Shown: positions 8,901-17,610 of the stretch, one piece after another | Numbering within the stretch: position 1 is the first letter of the stretch | How the letters are laid out: the number at the start of each line of letters is the position of its first letter | NCBI RefSeq assembly: GCF_030547075.1 | Contig: NZ_JAUOQH010000001.1 | Coordinates: forward strand, 124,001 to 188,000 | Direction of reading: 5' to 3' | DNA: 64,000 nucleotides | From: Alteromonas sp. 1_MG-2023 | GTDB taxonomy: Bacteria > Pseudomonadota > Gammaproteobacteria > Enterobacterales > Alteromonadaceae | Made by a program: the position numbers and the translations under genes | The notes under the pieces: model-generated | Seen by the model: only the letters and a program-made list of their open reading frames with translations | Database searches by the model: none | Told to the model about the DNA's origin: nothing

Positions 8901-9281
8901 TTAACTATTAATCGGACGAATAAAAGGATACACGTCAGTTACACCTACTAAATCTAAGATAGCAATAATGGCGAGTACAGTAAGTACTGCACCAACAACA
9001 CCACCGGCAGGTGCATCGTTCAATTGGCTGTTGAGCTGCGCTATTTCACTGTTAGTCATACCGTTTATGCGAGAAATAGCATCGCCCTGGGTAACACCCA
9101 GACTTACCAGTTTTTCTTGCACATCAGCGCGGCTAACCATTTCAATGAGTTGCTGTTTGTTGTAAGCATGTGCTTGTGCCTGCATCACGTTGTGAGAAGT
9201 CACCGCTTCAGCTTGTACCGTTCCAGTAGTAACAACAAAAGCGGCCGCTGCACCAACCAACAACTTAGACATATAATTCAT
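8901..9281 (-). CDS. PA2779-family small secreted protein
   Basis: A 126-residue protein with a signal peptide (cut near VQAEA, 22-26) and a helical middle with Asp- and Gln-rich segments (MQAQAHAYNKQQLIEMVSRADVQEKLVSLGV). Near the C-terminus there is a hydrophobic helix (about 92-113, GGVVGAVLTVLAIIAILDLVGVTDV). This layout, with a short hydrophobic tail next to the PA2778-type peptidase gene, identifies the PA2779 family, whose function is unknown. The tail could anchor the protein in the membrane or be the peptidase target; both are inference. Confidence 0.78.
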   Translation of the reverse strand: MNYMSKLLVGAAAAFVVTTGTVQAEAVTSHNVMQAQAHAYNKQQLIEMVSRADVQEKLVSLGVTQGDAISRINGMTNSEIAQLNSQLNDAPAGGVVGAVLTVLAIIAILDLVGVTDVYPFIRPINS

Positions 9282-9500
9282 AGGGGTTCCTTTTCTCTTT
9301 ATAAAATCTACAACACTAAATCTTATACAAACAAAATGAAAAATAGGTTCAAACGATTCAAGAGTCAGCGGGCTTAATTTTCGATATTGGACTTTGAATG
9401 AATATATTAACTCTAGATCTTTACCATCCAGTATTTAAAAAATAGTGAAATAGGTTTACTCTTCTAGGCATAATAATTAAGAGTAAAAAACTTTCTCACT

Positions 9501-10376
9501 ATGCGCTTTTTCGCCCTTTCGGTCGCTTTCTTTCTTAGCTTAGTTGTTTCAGTATTGGTAAGTTGAAACGATATCAACACATCATCGATAACGCTTCATA
9601 CTGACGATCACCACTTAACGAGCAGAATTAATCAACCACATGCCCCTTTTTCGGCAAGTGTGGATACTGCGCAACTATTGCTTGATGCCATAGACTATAA
9701 TAAGCCTATTCTAGAAGTTTCACTTAAACGTTCATTCCAACAGATAGAGAATGGCGAATCGGTTTGTGTTATCAACAAGATAAAATCAGCCGAGCGAGAA
9801 AAGAAGTACACTATTTCCTTGCCGCTTAACTTCTTTCAAACGCAAAAACTCTATCAGCTTGCATCACTCGCGCCTTTGGCCCCAGAATTACTAAACGAGA
9901 ATGGCGAAGTAGTTAGCATTCAAAAGGCATTAAATGCGTTTAAAGCATCAGCCATTGTGTTGCCAGAAACCTATTCTTTTGGTGAGCGGGTAGATAATGA
10001 CTTAAGCAACATTGATGACAGTCAAATAATAACCTTGAGCAACTCAACATTCTTTACTCGTTTTATGAAGATTATTTCTGCAGGTAAAGCCGACTTTGCC
10101 CTTATATTCCCTGCGTCTTTGTATCAATCATTTGGCGATACCCAGCCTGTTGAAATGAGAAGTTACGCTATTGCGAACAACCCAAAGTTCGTGTCTGGTC
10201 ACATGATATGCGGTAAAACGCCGGAAGCGCTGGCATTTATTGAGAAAGTAAACGCGGCGATAAAAAGTATCTACTCAAAGCCAATTTTTATCGAAGCGCA
10301 CACAAAATACCTTCCTGCAAATTCAAAGCAGATTATCGAGCGAGCAATACAGCAACAGGTGTCTAACATCCTGTAG
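9501..10376 (+). pseudogene. Solute-binding-protein-like gene interrupted by an in-frame TGA
   Basis: From the ATG at 9501 the frame encodes an excellent signal peptide (MRFFALSVAFFLSLVVSVLVS), then a TGA at 9564-9566, then continues open in the same frame to 10376. Downstream residues such as QIENGESVCVINKIKSAERE and TISLPLNFFQTQKLYQL fit periplasmic solute-binding proteins of the SBP_bac_3/TIGR02285 style (short sensor or amino acid-binding proteins). The total would be 291 residues, normal for the family. No in-frame ATG follows the TGA; the first alternative start is a GTG at 9660 without a ribosome site or signal peptide. I read it as a nonsense-interrupted gene; a sequencing error is also possible. 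Confidence 0.65.
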
Positions 10377-10477
10377 GTTTTTTCCTATCGTACCGATTCA
10401 TTCTTTCAATTTTCGAAATATCGAATTTATCTTTACACTTGTTTAAATCAACTAAACAGATTTAAACAGGTAATGAA

Positions 10478-11560
10478 ATGAATTCCTCTGCTGCGCCCAC
10501 GTCCTTTCCTCTTTATGCCACCAAGAGCAATAAATTTGCGCTTATCGCTGAAGGTGGTGGGCAGCGAGGAATTTTTACTGCTGGTGTATTGGATGCTTGG
10601 CTTGAAGCAGGTTACGACCCTTTTGATATGTTCATTGGTACATCTGCTGGCTCGCAAAATTTAACCAGTTTTTTAGCGCGGCAAAAAGGCTACGCAAAGC
10701 GTTTAATTCGAGGCTTATCTCGTCATAAGCGCTTCTTCCAATTAGGCCGCGGCCTTGTGGGTAAGCATATTGTCGATTTAGATTGGTATTTCGATAAAAC
10801 GAAAGAAGCTAACCGCATATTAGATTTTAATGCCGCGAAAGAAAGCTTAGGGGACAGAGAGCTACTTATTACCGCCACTAACTCTCGAGATCGCAAACCC
10901 TATTTCTTAAGCCCTAAAGGCAGTGGCAACCAATGGCGTGAATTGTTGAAAGCCTCTAGCGCTTTACCTTTCTTATACAAGCAAGGTGTAAAGCTCACCA
11001 CTGAACATAATGCAGTTTCGGTCAGCGATAATGTAGCCACTGTGCTTCCTCAGGCACAACCTGAATCCGACTACTATCTAGATGGTGGTTTAGGTGCGCC
11101 TTTGCCTGTCCGTGAGGCTTATGAGCGTGGGGCTAGAAAAATCGTGGTTATTCGTACTGGTGATGTAAATTTCCAAGCGCAATCAGCATGGTTACACAAG
11201 CTTAAATCATTAGTGTGTGTAACCGGTCATTGCCCTAAAACGATTAACTATTTAGTTCAACATGAACAAGCTTATCAGCAAGAATTAGCCTTTATTGCTA
11301 ATCCACCGGCGGATGTGGAAATTATTCAAATTTTTGCGGGCACTAAATTGCACAGCAAATTATTGGGTAGCGCCGATATCGACCTTCGTCACGACTATAA
11401 AGTAGGCGTTGATGCAGGAAGACAGTATTTAATGCAGCAAACAAGTGCAAAATCAATTGTCGTTGAGAAACCTTCTAACATTCATGAAACAGCCTTTGCT
11501 AACGTTGCAGGTGCTCAATTAGCGTCGAAGCAAACAGAGCCTCAGCGCTTATCAGCGTAA
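10478..11560 (+). CDS. Patatin-like phospholipase (YjjU type)
   Basis: A 360-residue patatin-fold hydrolase. It has the oxyanion-hole glycines GGGQRGIF (26-33), the nucleophile elbow GTSAGS with Ser56, and the catalytic Asp in DGGLGAPLPVREAYERGA (Asp202), so the Ser-Asp dyad is intact. E. coli YjjU is the closest well-known relative. No signal peptide is present; the enzyme probably works on lipids at the inner face of the membrane. AGG lies seven bases before the ATG. The 40 residues at the C-terminus are outside the core domain. Confidence 0.87.
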   Translation: MNSSAAPTSFPLYATKSNKFALIAEGGGQRGIFTAGVLDAWLEAGYDPFDMFIGTSAGSQNLTSFLARQKGYAKRLIRGLSRHKRFFQLGRGLVGKHIVDLDWYFDKTKEANRILDFNAAKESLGDRELLITATNSRDRKPYFLSPKGSGNQWRELLKASSALPFLYKQGVKLTTEHNAVSVSDNVATVLPQAQPESDYYLDGGLGAPLPVREAYERGARKIVVIRTGDVNFQAQSAWLHKLKSLVCVTGHCPKTINYLVQHEQAYQQELAFIANPPADVEIIQIFAGTKLHSKLLGSADIDLRHDYKVGVDAGRQYLMQQTSAKSIVVEKPSNIHETAFANVAGAQLASKQTEPQRLSA

Positions 11561-11618
11561 GTCATAATCAACACCAGTAAACTGATAAGAGCTCCCTAAC
11601 TCTAGGTTTACAAAAATA

Positions 11619-11630
11619 TACCTATTGGTA
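11619..11630 (+). promoter_or_regulatory. Candidate TetR operator upstream of the tetR gene
   Basis: TACCTATTGGTA lies 73 bases before the tetR start. Its exact reverse complement occurs in front of the SDR gene (12504-12515), which argues for one repressor binding both promoters. The site overlaps TACAAT, a possible -10 element. Confidence 0.55.
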
Positions 11631-11703
11631 CAATATAGGTAAATCAGCTTTAGCCTATATACATACGCTTTGGTTATACATACAAGTAAGTTTTGGGGCT
11701 ACT

Positions 11704-12303
11704 ATGACAGTGGGTAGAAAAAGAGGTTTTGACGAAAACGTAGCGCTTGATGCGGCTATGAACGTTTTTTGGCAAAAAGGATACCTTGGCGCCTCTTTAT
11801 CCCACCTAACGGCAGCTATGGGTATAAACAAGCCCAGTATGTACAGCACATTCGGCAACAAACAGGCCTTATTTGTTAAGGCAACATCTCATTATGTCGA
11901 GTCACATATGGCGAAACATCTGAAAATTCTAAGCGCGCCATCGCTATCTCTCAGAGATAAATTAATGCAGTACATGCAAAGTGTTATTGCTATGCAAACA
12001 GAACAGTCTCAAGGCCGTGGTTGCTACTTAGTTTTATGCCAGTCTGAAATAGTCAGTGATGAAATACCCAGCGAGGCTGTAAGTGTTTTGGAGCAATACG
12101 ACGTTGAAGCCAAAGCTATTTTCTTGTCGTTATTTGAAAGTGACCCTGAGTCTATCGAAAAGGGCTTAGACAAAAACGCGCAAATACATGCGCTAACTAT
12201 TTACACCGTTCTTAAAGGCGCAGCCAGTATGGCACGAGCTGGAGTACCTTGTGCTCAATTAAATGGAGTAATTGATAATACGTTAACAGGCATTGGCCTG
12301 TGA
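11704..12303 (+). CDS. TetR/AcrR family repressor
   Basis: A 199-residue protein. The N-terminal helix-turn-helix spans about residues 9-56 (DENVALDAAMNVFWQKGYLGASLSHLTAAMGINKPSMYSTFGNKQALF), with typical TetR recognition-helix residues. The remaining ligand-binding domain holds several cysteines (C99, C103), as in redox- or electrophile-sensing members. It lies directly before an SDR gene, with shared palindromes at both promoters, so autoregulation and repression of the SDR are likely. The ligand is unknown; a carbonyl compound or electrophile would fit the target, as inference. Confidence 0.85.
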   Translation: MTVGRKRGFDENVALDAAMNVFWQKGYLGASLSHLTAAMGINKPSMYSTFGNKQALFVKATSHYVESHMAKHLKILSAPSLSLRDKLMQYMQSVIAMQTEQSQGRGCYLVLCQSEIVSDEIPSEAVSVLEQYDVEAKAIFLSLFESDPESIEKGLDKNAQIHALTIYTVLKGAASMARAGVPCAQLNGVIDNTLTGIGL

Positions 12304-12324
12304 TAAATATATCAATTCTATATT

Positions 12325-12348
12325 AAAGCCGCTTCAAAGCGGTTTTTT
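12325..12348 (+). terminator. Intrinsic terminator after tetR
   Basis: CCGCT...AGCGG with flanking A/T pairs forms a stem around a four-base loop, followed by six T (12343-12348). It lies just after the tetR stop codon. Confidence 0.75.
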
Positions 12349-12373
12349 ATCTTTTTACCAAAGTGCCCACTCT

Positions 12374-12442
12374 GTACTCCCTACTCTCTACTCTCTAACC
12401 TCTAACCTCTAACCTCTAACCTTTAATCTTTAATCTTTAATC
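12374..12442 (+). repeat. Heptanucleotide tandem array
   Basis: About nine and a half seven-base units in one unbroken phase: two CTACTCT, four CTAACCT, then three units of TTAATCT type, preceded by a diverged unit. It lies between the tetR terminator and the SDR operators, with no open frame across it. The change from CTAACCT to TTAATCT shows expansion followed by point divergence. Confidence 0.85.
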
Positions 12443-12503
12443 AAAGAATATCTATAATTATCATTATATTATATGCAATTTCTTACGTCCCCCTTGAATT
12501 TCA

Positions 12504-12541
12504 TACCAATAGGTACAATATTAATTACATACCAATCAGTA
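12504..12541 (+). promoter_or_regulatory. Two TetR operator-like sites before the SDR gene
   Basis: TACCAATAGGTA (12504-12515) and TACCAATCAGTA (12530-12541) start 26 bases apart. The first is the exact reverse complement of the palindrome before tetR; the second differs from it at two positions. Both are followed by CAAT, giving TACAAT -10-like elements. Repressor binding here would block transcription of the SDR gene. Confidence 0.55.
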
Positions 12542-12566
12542 CAATTTGATAAATTTGGAGTCATTA

Positions 12567-13304
12567 ATGGGAATTTCAGTAGAAGGTAAAGTTGCACTAG
12601 TTACAGGTGGAAACCGTGGAATTGGAAAAGCAATTGTTGAAGAATTTTTTAAACGCGGTGCTAAAAAGGTTTATTTAGCGGTTAGAGATCCAGAATCTAC
12701 AGCAAGTTTGACAGAACAATACGGTGACAAAGTCGTTACCCTTAAAGCAGATGTGTCTGATGCGGTATCAATAAAAGCGCTAGCAGAAAATGCTACCGAT
12801 GTAGATATCCTAGTCAATAATGCTGGGGTAATGAAGCTTAGTTCTCCGCTAGCTGAAGATGCTGAGGAATCACTCAAGCATGAATTTGATATTAATGTGC
12901 TCGGCCTCATTCGGGTAGCTCAAGCATTTGAAACTACGCTTGTTTCGAATAAAGGCGCTTTGGTTCAGTTAAACTCTATAGCCTCAATTAAAACATTTGG
13001 CGATATGGCAACATACTGCGCCTCAAAAGCAGCCTCGTATTCAATTACCCAAGGCTTGAAAGAGAAGCTTGGCGAAAAAGGCGTAACCGTATTAAGTGTT
13101 CATCCTGGCCCTATCTCAACAGACATGGGCAAAGGTGCAGGTTTTGATGATGCCCCAGGCCCAGATACTGTAGCCCAAGGGATTGTTGAAGCGCTTAACG
13201 CTGGCGACTTCCACTTGTTCCCAGATCCAATGGCAAAACAGCTTGAAGAAGCTTATCAAAGCTACGCCGACAACATTATCCTTGGCGACCTTTCAGTAGG
13301 GTAA
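12567..13304 (+). CDS. SDR family NAD(P)-dependent oxidoreductase
   Basis: I start at the ATG at 12567, six bases after GGAG; the earlier in-frame TTG at 12546 only adds seven unlikely residues. The product is 245 residues. It has the classical SDR signature: cofactor loop TGGNRGIG (14-21), NNAG (84-87), and the catalytic Ser137, Tyr150 and Lys154 (YCASK), with HPGPISTDM after the active site. The substrate is unknown, though the TetR neighbour with matching operators suggests an inducible reductase for an aldehyde or quinone-type compound. That last step is inference. Confidence 0.88.
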   Translation: MGISVEGKVALVTGGNRGIGKAIVEEFFKRGAKKVYLAVRDPESTASLTEQYGDKVVTLKADVSDAVSIKALAENATDVDILVNNAGVMKLSSPLAEDAEESLKHEFDINVLGLIRVAQAFETTLVSNKGALVQLNSIASIKTFGDMATYCASKAASYSITQGLKEKLGEKGVTVLSVHPGPISTDMGKGAGFDDAPGPDTVAQGIVEALNAGDFHLFPDPMAKQLEEAYQSYADNIILGDLSVG

Positions 13305-13330
13305 CAGGGAACAGCGTCGCATGAATTTAT

Positions 13331-13352
13331 AAGGGGCTATTTGGCCCCTTTC
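13331..13352 (+). terminator. Intrinsic terminator after the SDR gene
   Basis: AAGGGGC (13331-13337) pairs with GCCCCTT (13344-13350) around a six-base loop, then TTTCTC. It lies 27 bases after the SDR stop codon. Confidence 0.7.
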
Positions 13353-13554
13353 TCTAAATTTCGTGACAGTTGGTTAACATAAGTAGGCTGTTTACGACAT
13401 TTATATGAAGATACGTCCAATAGCTCAAAATTTCCTCGACACAGCGGCCTTAATTCCTTATAGTGCGCGCCCAAAGCTTACTCGCGTAAAATGCATTTTT
13501 AACATTTATCGCTAAGCTATCTTTTTCTTCTGATTTACCCGCTGGATACCTGTT

Positions 13555-15147
13555 TTGATTACCACCGCCAATATCACCATGCAGTTTGGTTCTGCACCCT
13601 TGTTTGAAAACATCTCTGCCAAATTTGGTAACGGCAACCGCTATGGCCTTATAGGCGCTAATGGTTGCGGCAAGTCTACCTTCATGAAAATTTTGAGCGG
13701 TAAGTTAACCCCAAGTGCGGGTAACGTTTCTATGGCGCCAGGTACTAAATTAGGTATCTTAAGCCAAGACCAATTCGCATTTGAAGAGTTCAGCGTAGTT
13801 GATGCTGTGATCATGGGCGACCGTGAATTGTGGGAAGTGAAAAAAGAACGTGACGAAATATACAGCAAGCTAGATATGAGTGAAGAAGACGGCATGCGCG
13901 TTGCCGATTTGGAAACTCAATTTGCGGAAATGGATGGCTACACCGCCGAAGCTCGCGCGGGTGACATTCTGAATGCCGCTGGCATTGAAGAACATTATCA
14001 CTTTGGTTTGATGAAAGAAGTGGCGCCGGGCAAAAAAGTTCGTGTATTACTAGCACAAGCCTTGTTTGCTGACCCTGATATTTTGCTACTCGACGAACCA
14101 ACCAACAACTTGGATATCTACACCATTACGTGGTTGGCCGATGAGCTAAATAAACGTAAGTCGACCATGTTGATCATTTCGCACGATCGTCATTTCCTAA
14201 ATTCGGTATGTACCCACATGGCTGATATCGATTACGGCGAATTGCGTGTTTATCCTGGTAACTACGATGCATTCATTGAAGCCTCGTTGATGGTTCAGGA
14301 ACAGTTGCTTAACGAAAACGCGAAAAAATCAGCAGAAATTGAAGAACTACAAGGTTTCGTAGCGCGTTTCTCGGCTAATGCCTCAAAAGCAAAACAAGCA
14401 ACGTCTCGTGCTAAGCGCTTAGAAAAAATTGAGCTTGCTGAAGTTAAATCTTCAAGCCGCCGCAAGCCTTACATTGTGTTCGAACAACATAAGAAACTTC
14501 ACCGCTTAGCGATTACACTGGAAGGCGTAGGTCATAGCTACCCAGACCTTCCACTATTTAACAATGCAAACTTGTTGTTAGAAGCAGGCGCTCGTCTTGC
14601 CATTATTGGTGAGAACGGCGCGGGTAAAACTACCCTATTAAAATGTTTGGTTGATGAATTATCGCCTGAGCACGGAACTATCAAATGGGCTGAAAACGCC
14701 TCGATTGGTTATATTCCGCAAGATAGCACTAAAGATTTTGAATCTGATTTAAGCTTGTTCGATTGGATGAGCCAATGGCGCTTACCTAAGCACGATGACT
14801 TACAAGTTCGAGGCATGTTAGGCCGCTTATTGTTTAGCTCAGACGACTTTAACAAAAAAGTAGCTGTGTGTTCTGGTGGTGAAAAGAACCGTTTGTTGTT
14901 TGGTAAGCTTATGCTGCAAGACATCAACGTATTGGTCATGGATGAGCCTACCAACCACTTAGACATGGAATCTATTGAAGCGCTAAACAATGGGCTTTAT
15001 AAATTCGACGGTACGGTTATATTTGTAAGCCACGACCGTGAGTTTGTTTCATCATTGGCGACGCAAATTATCGAAATAAAAGATAACAAGCTTAACCACT
15101 TTGAAGGTAACTACGAAGAATTCTTGGCGCATAGCGAAGGCAAATAA
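13555..15147 (+). CDS. ybiT: ABC-F family ATPase YbiT
   Basis: A 530-residue soluble protein with two ABC ATPase domains and no membrane segments. The first Walker A is GANGCGKST (34-42) and its Walker B is [12 protein letters not shown]. The linker between the domains ([34 protein letters not shown]) is the ABC-F interdomain arm. The second domain has [16 protein letters not shown] and [11 protein letters not shown]. The sequence follows E. coli YbiT closely, including the lack of a classical LSGGQ in domain 1 ([26 protein letters not shown]). ABC-F proteins act at the ribosomal E site. TTG is chosen as start because it matches the YbiT N-terminus and has GGA eight bases upstream. Confidence 0.92.
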   Translation: MITTANITMQFGSAPLFENISAKFGNGNRYGLIGANGCGKSTFMKILSGKLTPSAGNVSMAPGTKLGILSQDQFAFEEFSVVDAVIMGDRELWEVKKERDEIYSKLDMSEEDGMRVADLETQFAEMDGYTAEARAGDILNAAGIEEHYHFGLMKEVAPGKKVRVLLAQALFADPDILLLDEPTNNLDIYTITWLADELNKRKSTMLIISHDRHFLNSVCTHMADIDYGELRVYPGNYDAFIEASLMVQEQLLNENAKKSAEIEELQGFVARFSANASKAKQATSRAKRLEKIELAEVKSSSRRKPYIVFEQHKKLHRLAITLEGVGHSYPDLPLFNNANLLLEAGARLAIIGENGAGKTTLLKCLVDELSPEHGTIKWAENASIGYIPQDSTKDFESDLSLFDWMSQWRLPKHDDLQVRGMLGRLLFSSDDFNKKVAVCSGGEKNRLLFGKLMLQDINVLVMDEPTNHLDMESIEALNNGLYKFDGTVIFVSHDREFVSSLATQIIEIKDNKLNHFEGNYEEFLAHSEGK

Positions 15148-15194
15148 CATCGAAAGTCGTTAGTACTGACTTTCGATACAAGTATATATTGTTG

Positions 15195-15244
15195 AAAGCC
15201 CAGCATGGTAACTCACTTACAGTGACTCCATGCTGGGCTTTTTT
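15195..15244 (+). terminator. Intrinsic terminator after ybiT
   Basis: A 14-bp perfect stem, AAAGCCCAGCATGG (15195-15208) with CCATGCTGGGCTTT (15228-15241), encloses a 19-base loop and ends in a T run. It serves ybiT and may also stop transcripts from nagA on the other strand. Confidence 0.82.
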
Positions 15245-15323
15245 GTATGCGGCTTGCGGTAAGCCAAAGCATGCGATAGCGTCGCTAGTTCTATAGCTAA
15301 TCTTGTCTTTGCTATTTCTGTAG

Positions 15324-16457
15324 CTATTGATGCGGAGCCTTAGCCGTGCCTTTTACCCAAATGTTATGCAGCGTTAAATCATCTTTCACTAACAGTACAT
15401 TGGCATATTGCCCAACTGCTATACTCCCGAGCTTTTGCTGTATGCCCATAAAGGTGGCCGGCGTGCTACTGGCCATTGTGCTTGCGTGAGTAAGGCTGAT
15501 ACCTAAATCTTTACAGGTGTTAACTACTGCGCCATGCATATCTAGACATGAACCTGCCAGAGTGCCATCAGGCGTAGTCAGTTTACTTCCGCTTCGTTGA
15601 ATTTCTGTATTGAAAAACGCAAGCTTATCTAGGTTGCTCCCCACATGGGCCATAGCATCGGTAACCAGCATTATTTTATTTTCGCTTTTCACCTTTATGG
15701 CCAATTCAGCGCTCTTAGGGTGAACATGGTGGTGATCAACTATTAACCCGCAATACGCACTATCGAACAACAATGCTGCCCCTACCGCTCCCGGTGCACG
15801 AGACGTAAATGCCGACATGGCGTTGTATAAGTGGGTAAACCCTGTCGCCCCTGCAGATAATGCATCGCTTACCTGTTCGAAGCTTGCATTGGTGTGCCCT
15901 AAAGCCACCACTACCCCCTCAGCTACCATTTCTTTGATAAAACCAAGGCTGACCGTTTCAGGGGCAACGGTGAGTAATACCTTTCCTATATCTTTTCTAC
16001 ATAACGTAGCCAGTTCGCTATCACTAGGCGTGCGAATAAAGGTTTCTTCATGCACGCCTTTTTTGGCCGCACTTAAAAATGGCCCTTCAAAATGAATACC
16101 TTCAATATTAGGATGATTGTCGGTAATGGCTTCGCTTACCGCATCGGCAGCCTGAGCCATAATAGTGGCGTTGTCTGTGATAAGTGTGGGCAGCATACTG
16201 GTAGTGCCGAATTGTAAATGGGCATTCGCCATGGTTTTAAGCGCATCATACGTGGGCGTATGGTTAAACAATATTCCTCCACCACCATTTACTTGCGTAT
16301 CGACGTATCCAGGAATAAGCGTTCCTTCAATAATATTCCTATGTTCTTCATCATTGGCGTCACGCATATCATAAATAACGCCCTGCTCTATACATAGGGT
16401 TTGACTGCTCTTGATTCCCGATGGGGTCAATACTTTGCTTGCGGTAATTGTTTGCAT
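15324..16457 (-). CDS. nagA: N-acetylglucosamine-6-phosphate deacetylase
   Basis: A 377-residue amidohydrolase-fold enzyme that removes acetate from GlcNAc-6-P. Visible metal and active-site residues are Glu124 (IHFEGPFL), His188 (ALGHTNA), His209 (FTHLYNAM), the DHHHVHP segment (241-247) and Asp267 (LVTDAM), all as in NagA. Length is normal for the family. Its ATG shares one base with the nagK stop (TAATG), so it is translated by coupling. With nagK it forms a two-gene unit for GlcNAc use. No nagB, transporter or NagR gene is next to it in this window. Confidence 0.92.
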   Translation of the reverse strand: MQTITASKVLTPSGIKSSQTLCIEQGVIYDMRDANDEEHRNIIEGTLIPGYVDTQVNGGGGILFNHTPTYDALKTMANAHLQFGTTSMLPTLITDNATIMAQAADAVSEAITDNHPNIEGIHFEGPFLSAAKKGVHEETFIRTPSDSELATLCRKDIGKVLLTVAPETVSLGFIKEMVAEGVVVALGHTNASFEQVSDALSAGATGFTHLYNAMSAFTSRAPGAVGAALLFDSAYCGLIVDHHHVHPKSAELAIKVKSENKIMLVTDAMAHVGSNLDKLAFFNTEIQRSGSKLTTPDGTLAGSCLDMHGAVVNTCKDLGISLTHASTMASSTPATFMGIQQKLGSIAVGQYANVLLVKDDLTLHNIWVKGTAKAPHQ

Positions 16458-17446
16458 TACGCCTTTGCTACCTTTCGTTTTGCGAACTGAATAGCACCCG
16501 CTTGAGGTGTTGAAAGTGGTGCGGTTAGCCTAGCTTGAATATCAGCGTCTAATAGTGGTTGGTAAACATAACTTAATCCACCCATTAAACAAATGGGAAA
16601 ATCTTGATTGCCACTAAGGGTTTTCGCGATACCAGTGAGATAACTAGCGCCTTGCTGAATAAATGAATTAGCTACCGTACAGCCCTTCTTGTGTGCAGCG
16701 ACAACGCAAGGTGCTAAAGTGCCATATTCCTTCCCCGTAAAACCAGCTACTTTTGTTACCAGTTCGTGGGCAGTTGATACTGCCAAGCTCTCGCAGACCA
16801 TTGAAAATAAATGGCCTTGTGGTACTAAGTTGTCAAATACTAATAAGCAATGTTTAACCGCTTCAAGTCCAAGCCAACTGCCGCTGGCATTGTCGCCAAT
16901 TGAAAGCCCGTAGCCACCTTTGTCGTGAAAACCAGCATCTTGATCAGATGGATGCTTTCCAGGTTGTTGAAAAACAGTGGCCGCCGAGCCAGTGCCGCAA
17001 ATAATCAAACCACCTGAGAGGCCATTATGGGCGCCTAAACAAGCAGCGTGTAAGTCACTGATGACGGTTAGTGATTTAAATGGATGGTTTAAAGCAAGAA
17101 ACTGTTCTAATGCACTGGGAATATTAGCGCCAGCAAGCCCTGCGGCAAGATGTATCTGGCTGAGTTCGATTGTTTGATTGGCTAAGCTAATGGGCTTGTG
17201 CAATTCGCTAATGGACTTATTCACTTCGCCAACGTGCTCTTTCAGCACGCTAACGGGCTCATTCAGCACGCTAATGGCTTTTTCACTAGCAGTGATGATG
17301 GATTGCATGGCAAGGGCGGCATTGGTCATGATATTGGCAGAGCCAGCCTCGGCAGTGCTCAACACATTACCCTGCTCATCTTCTAGTTGTACCCTGCAAT
17401 GGGTGCCGCCGCCATCTACGCCGATAAAGTAACCTTGGTTTACCAC
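16457..17446 (-). CDS. nagK: N-acetylglucosamine kinase (BadF/BadG ATPase family)
   Basis: A 329-residue sugar kinase of the ASKHA fold with phosphate-1 motif FIGVDGGGTHCRV (7-19), HLAAGLAGANIP, and the GGLIICGTGSAA and GGYGLSIGDNASGSWLGLEA motifs of bacterial GlcNAc kinases of this type. The start is GTG with AGGA eight bases upstream. It forms a coupled pair with nagA. Unusual: residues 56-97 consist of six seven-residue units (KAISVLN, EPVSVLK, EHVGEVN, KSISELH, KPISLAN, QTIELSQ), encoded by a 21-bp tandem repeat at 17156-17281. They sit between the first domain strand and the HLAAGLAG motif, where homologues have a short helix. Confidence 0.85.
   Translation of the reverse strand: MVNQGYFIGVDGGGTHCRVQLEDEQGNVLSTAEAGSANIMTNAALAMQSIITASEKAISVLNEPVSVLKEHVGEVNKSISELHKPISLANQTIELSQIHLAAGLAGANIPSALEQFLALNHPFKSLTVISDLHAACLGAHNGLSGGLIICGTGSAATVFQQPGKHPSDQDAGFHDKGGYGLSIGDNASGSWLGLEAVKHCLLVFDNLVPQGHLFSMVCESLAVSTAHELVTKVAGFTGKEYGTLAPCVVAAHKKGCTVANSFIQQGASYLTGIAKTLSGNQDFPICLMGGLSYVYQPLLDADIQARLTAPLSTPQAGAIQFAKRKVAKA
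17156..17281 (-). repeat. 21-bp coding minisatellite in nagK (6 units)
   Basis: Six contiguous 21-base units encode the heptads x-x-I/V-S/G-x-L/V-x. The two central pairs on the plus strand (TTCAGCACGCTAACGGGCTCA and its neighbour) are the most alike. The phase agrees with codons, so gain or loss of units would leave the frame intact. Confidence 0.8.
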
Positions 17447-17610
17447 TTTGCTGTTCCTGTTCTTGCTTCAGTTTTGGCTTTCATTTCTTTTTCCGGTTCT
17501 ATTGCTCTTGCCATTACCCCTACAAATACCATTGCCTTTGCCTTTGTCTTTACAACTGCAATGCCAGCCCCTCCCCTTTTTATTTTATCTACCATGCTGC
17601 GGTTATCCAT
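17440..17610 (-). CDS. Possible 56-residue ORF overlapping the nagK start
   Basis: An ATG at 17610 opens a frame that ends TGG-TAA, overlapping the GTGGTAA start of nagK by seven bases. The product would be Lys/Ala-rich (VKTKAKAMVFVGVMARA) with no known family. No ribosome site is visible, and the frame extends upstream of the ATG to 17643 or so before a stop. It could be a leader ORF coupled to nagK or simply a chance frame in a purine-rich leader. Confidence 0.22.
   Translation of the reverse strand: MDNRSMVDKIKRGGAGIAVVKTKAKAMVFVGVMARAIEPEKEMKAKTEARTGTAKW

Noticed and set aside
9024-9377. Plus-strand frame opposite the PA2779-type gene
   Set aside because: Antisense shadow of a well supported gene with signal peptide and partner gene.
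9564-9566. TGA as a selenocysteine codon
   Set aside because: It lies at the signal peptide cleavage zone, the protein type has no known selenoproteins, and no SECIS-like hairpin was recognised just after it.
12374-12442. CRISPR-like array
   Set aside because: Units are seven bases without spacers and no cas genes are present; it is a microsatellite.
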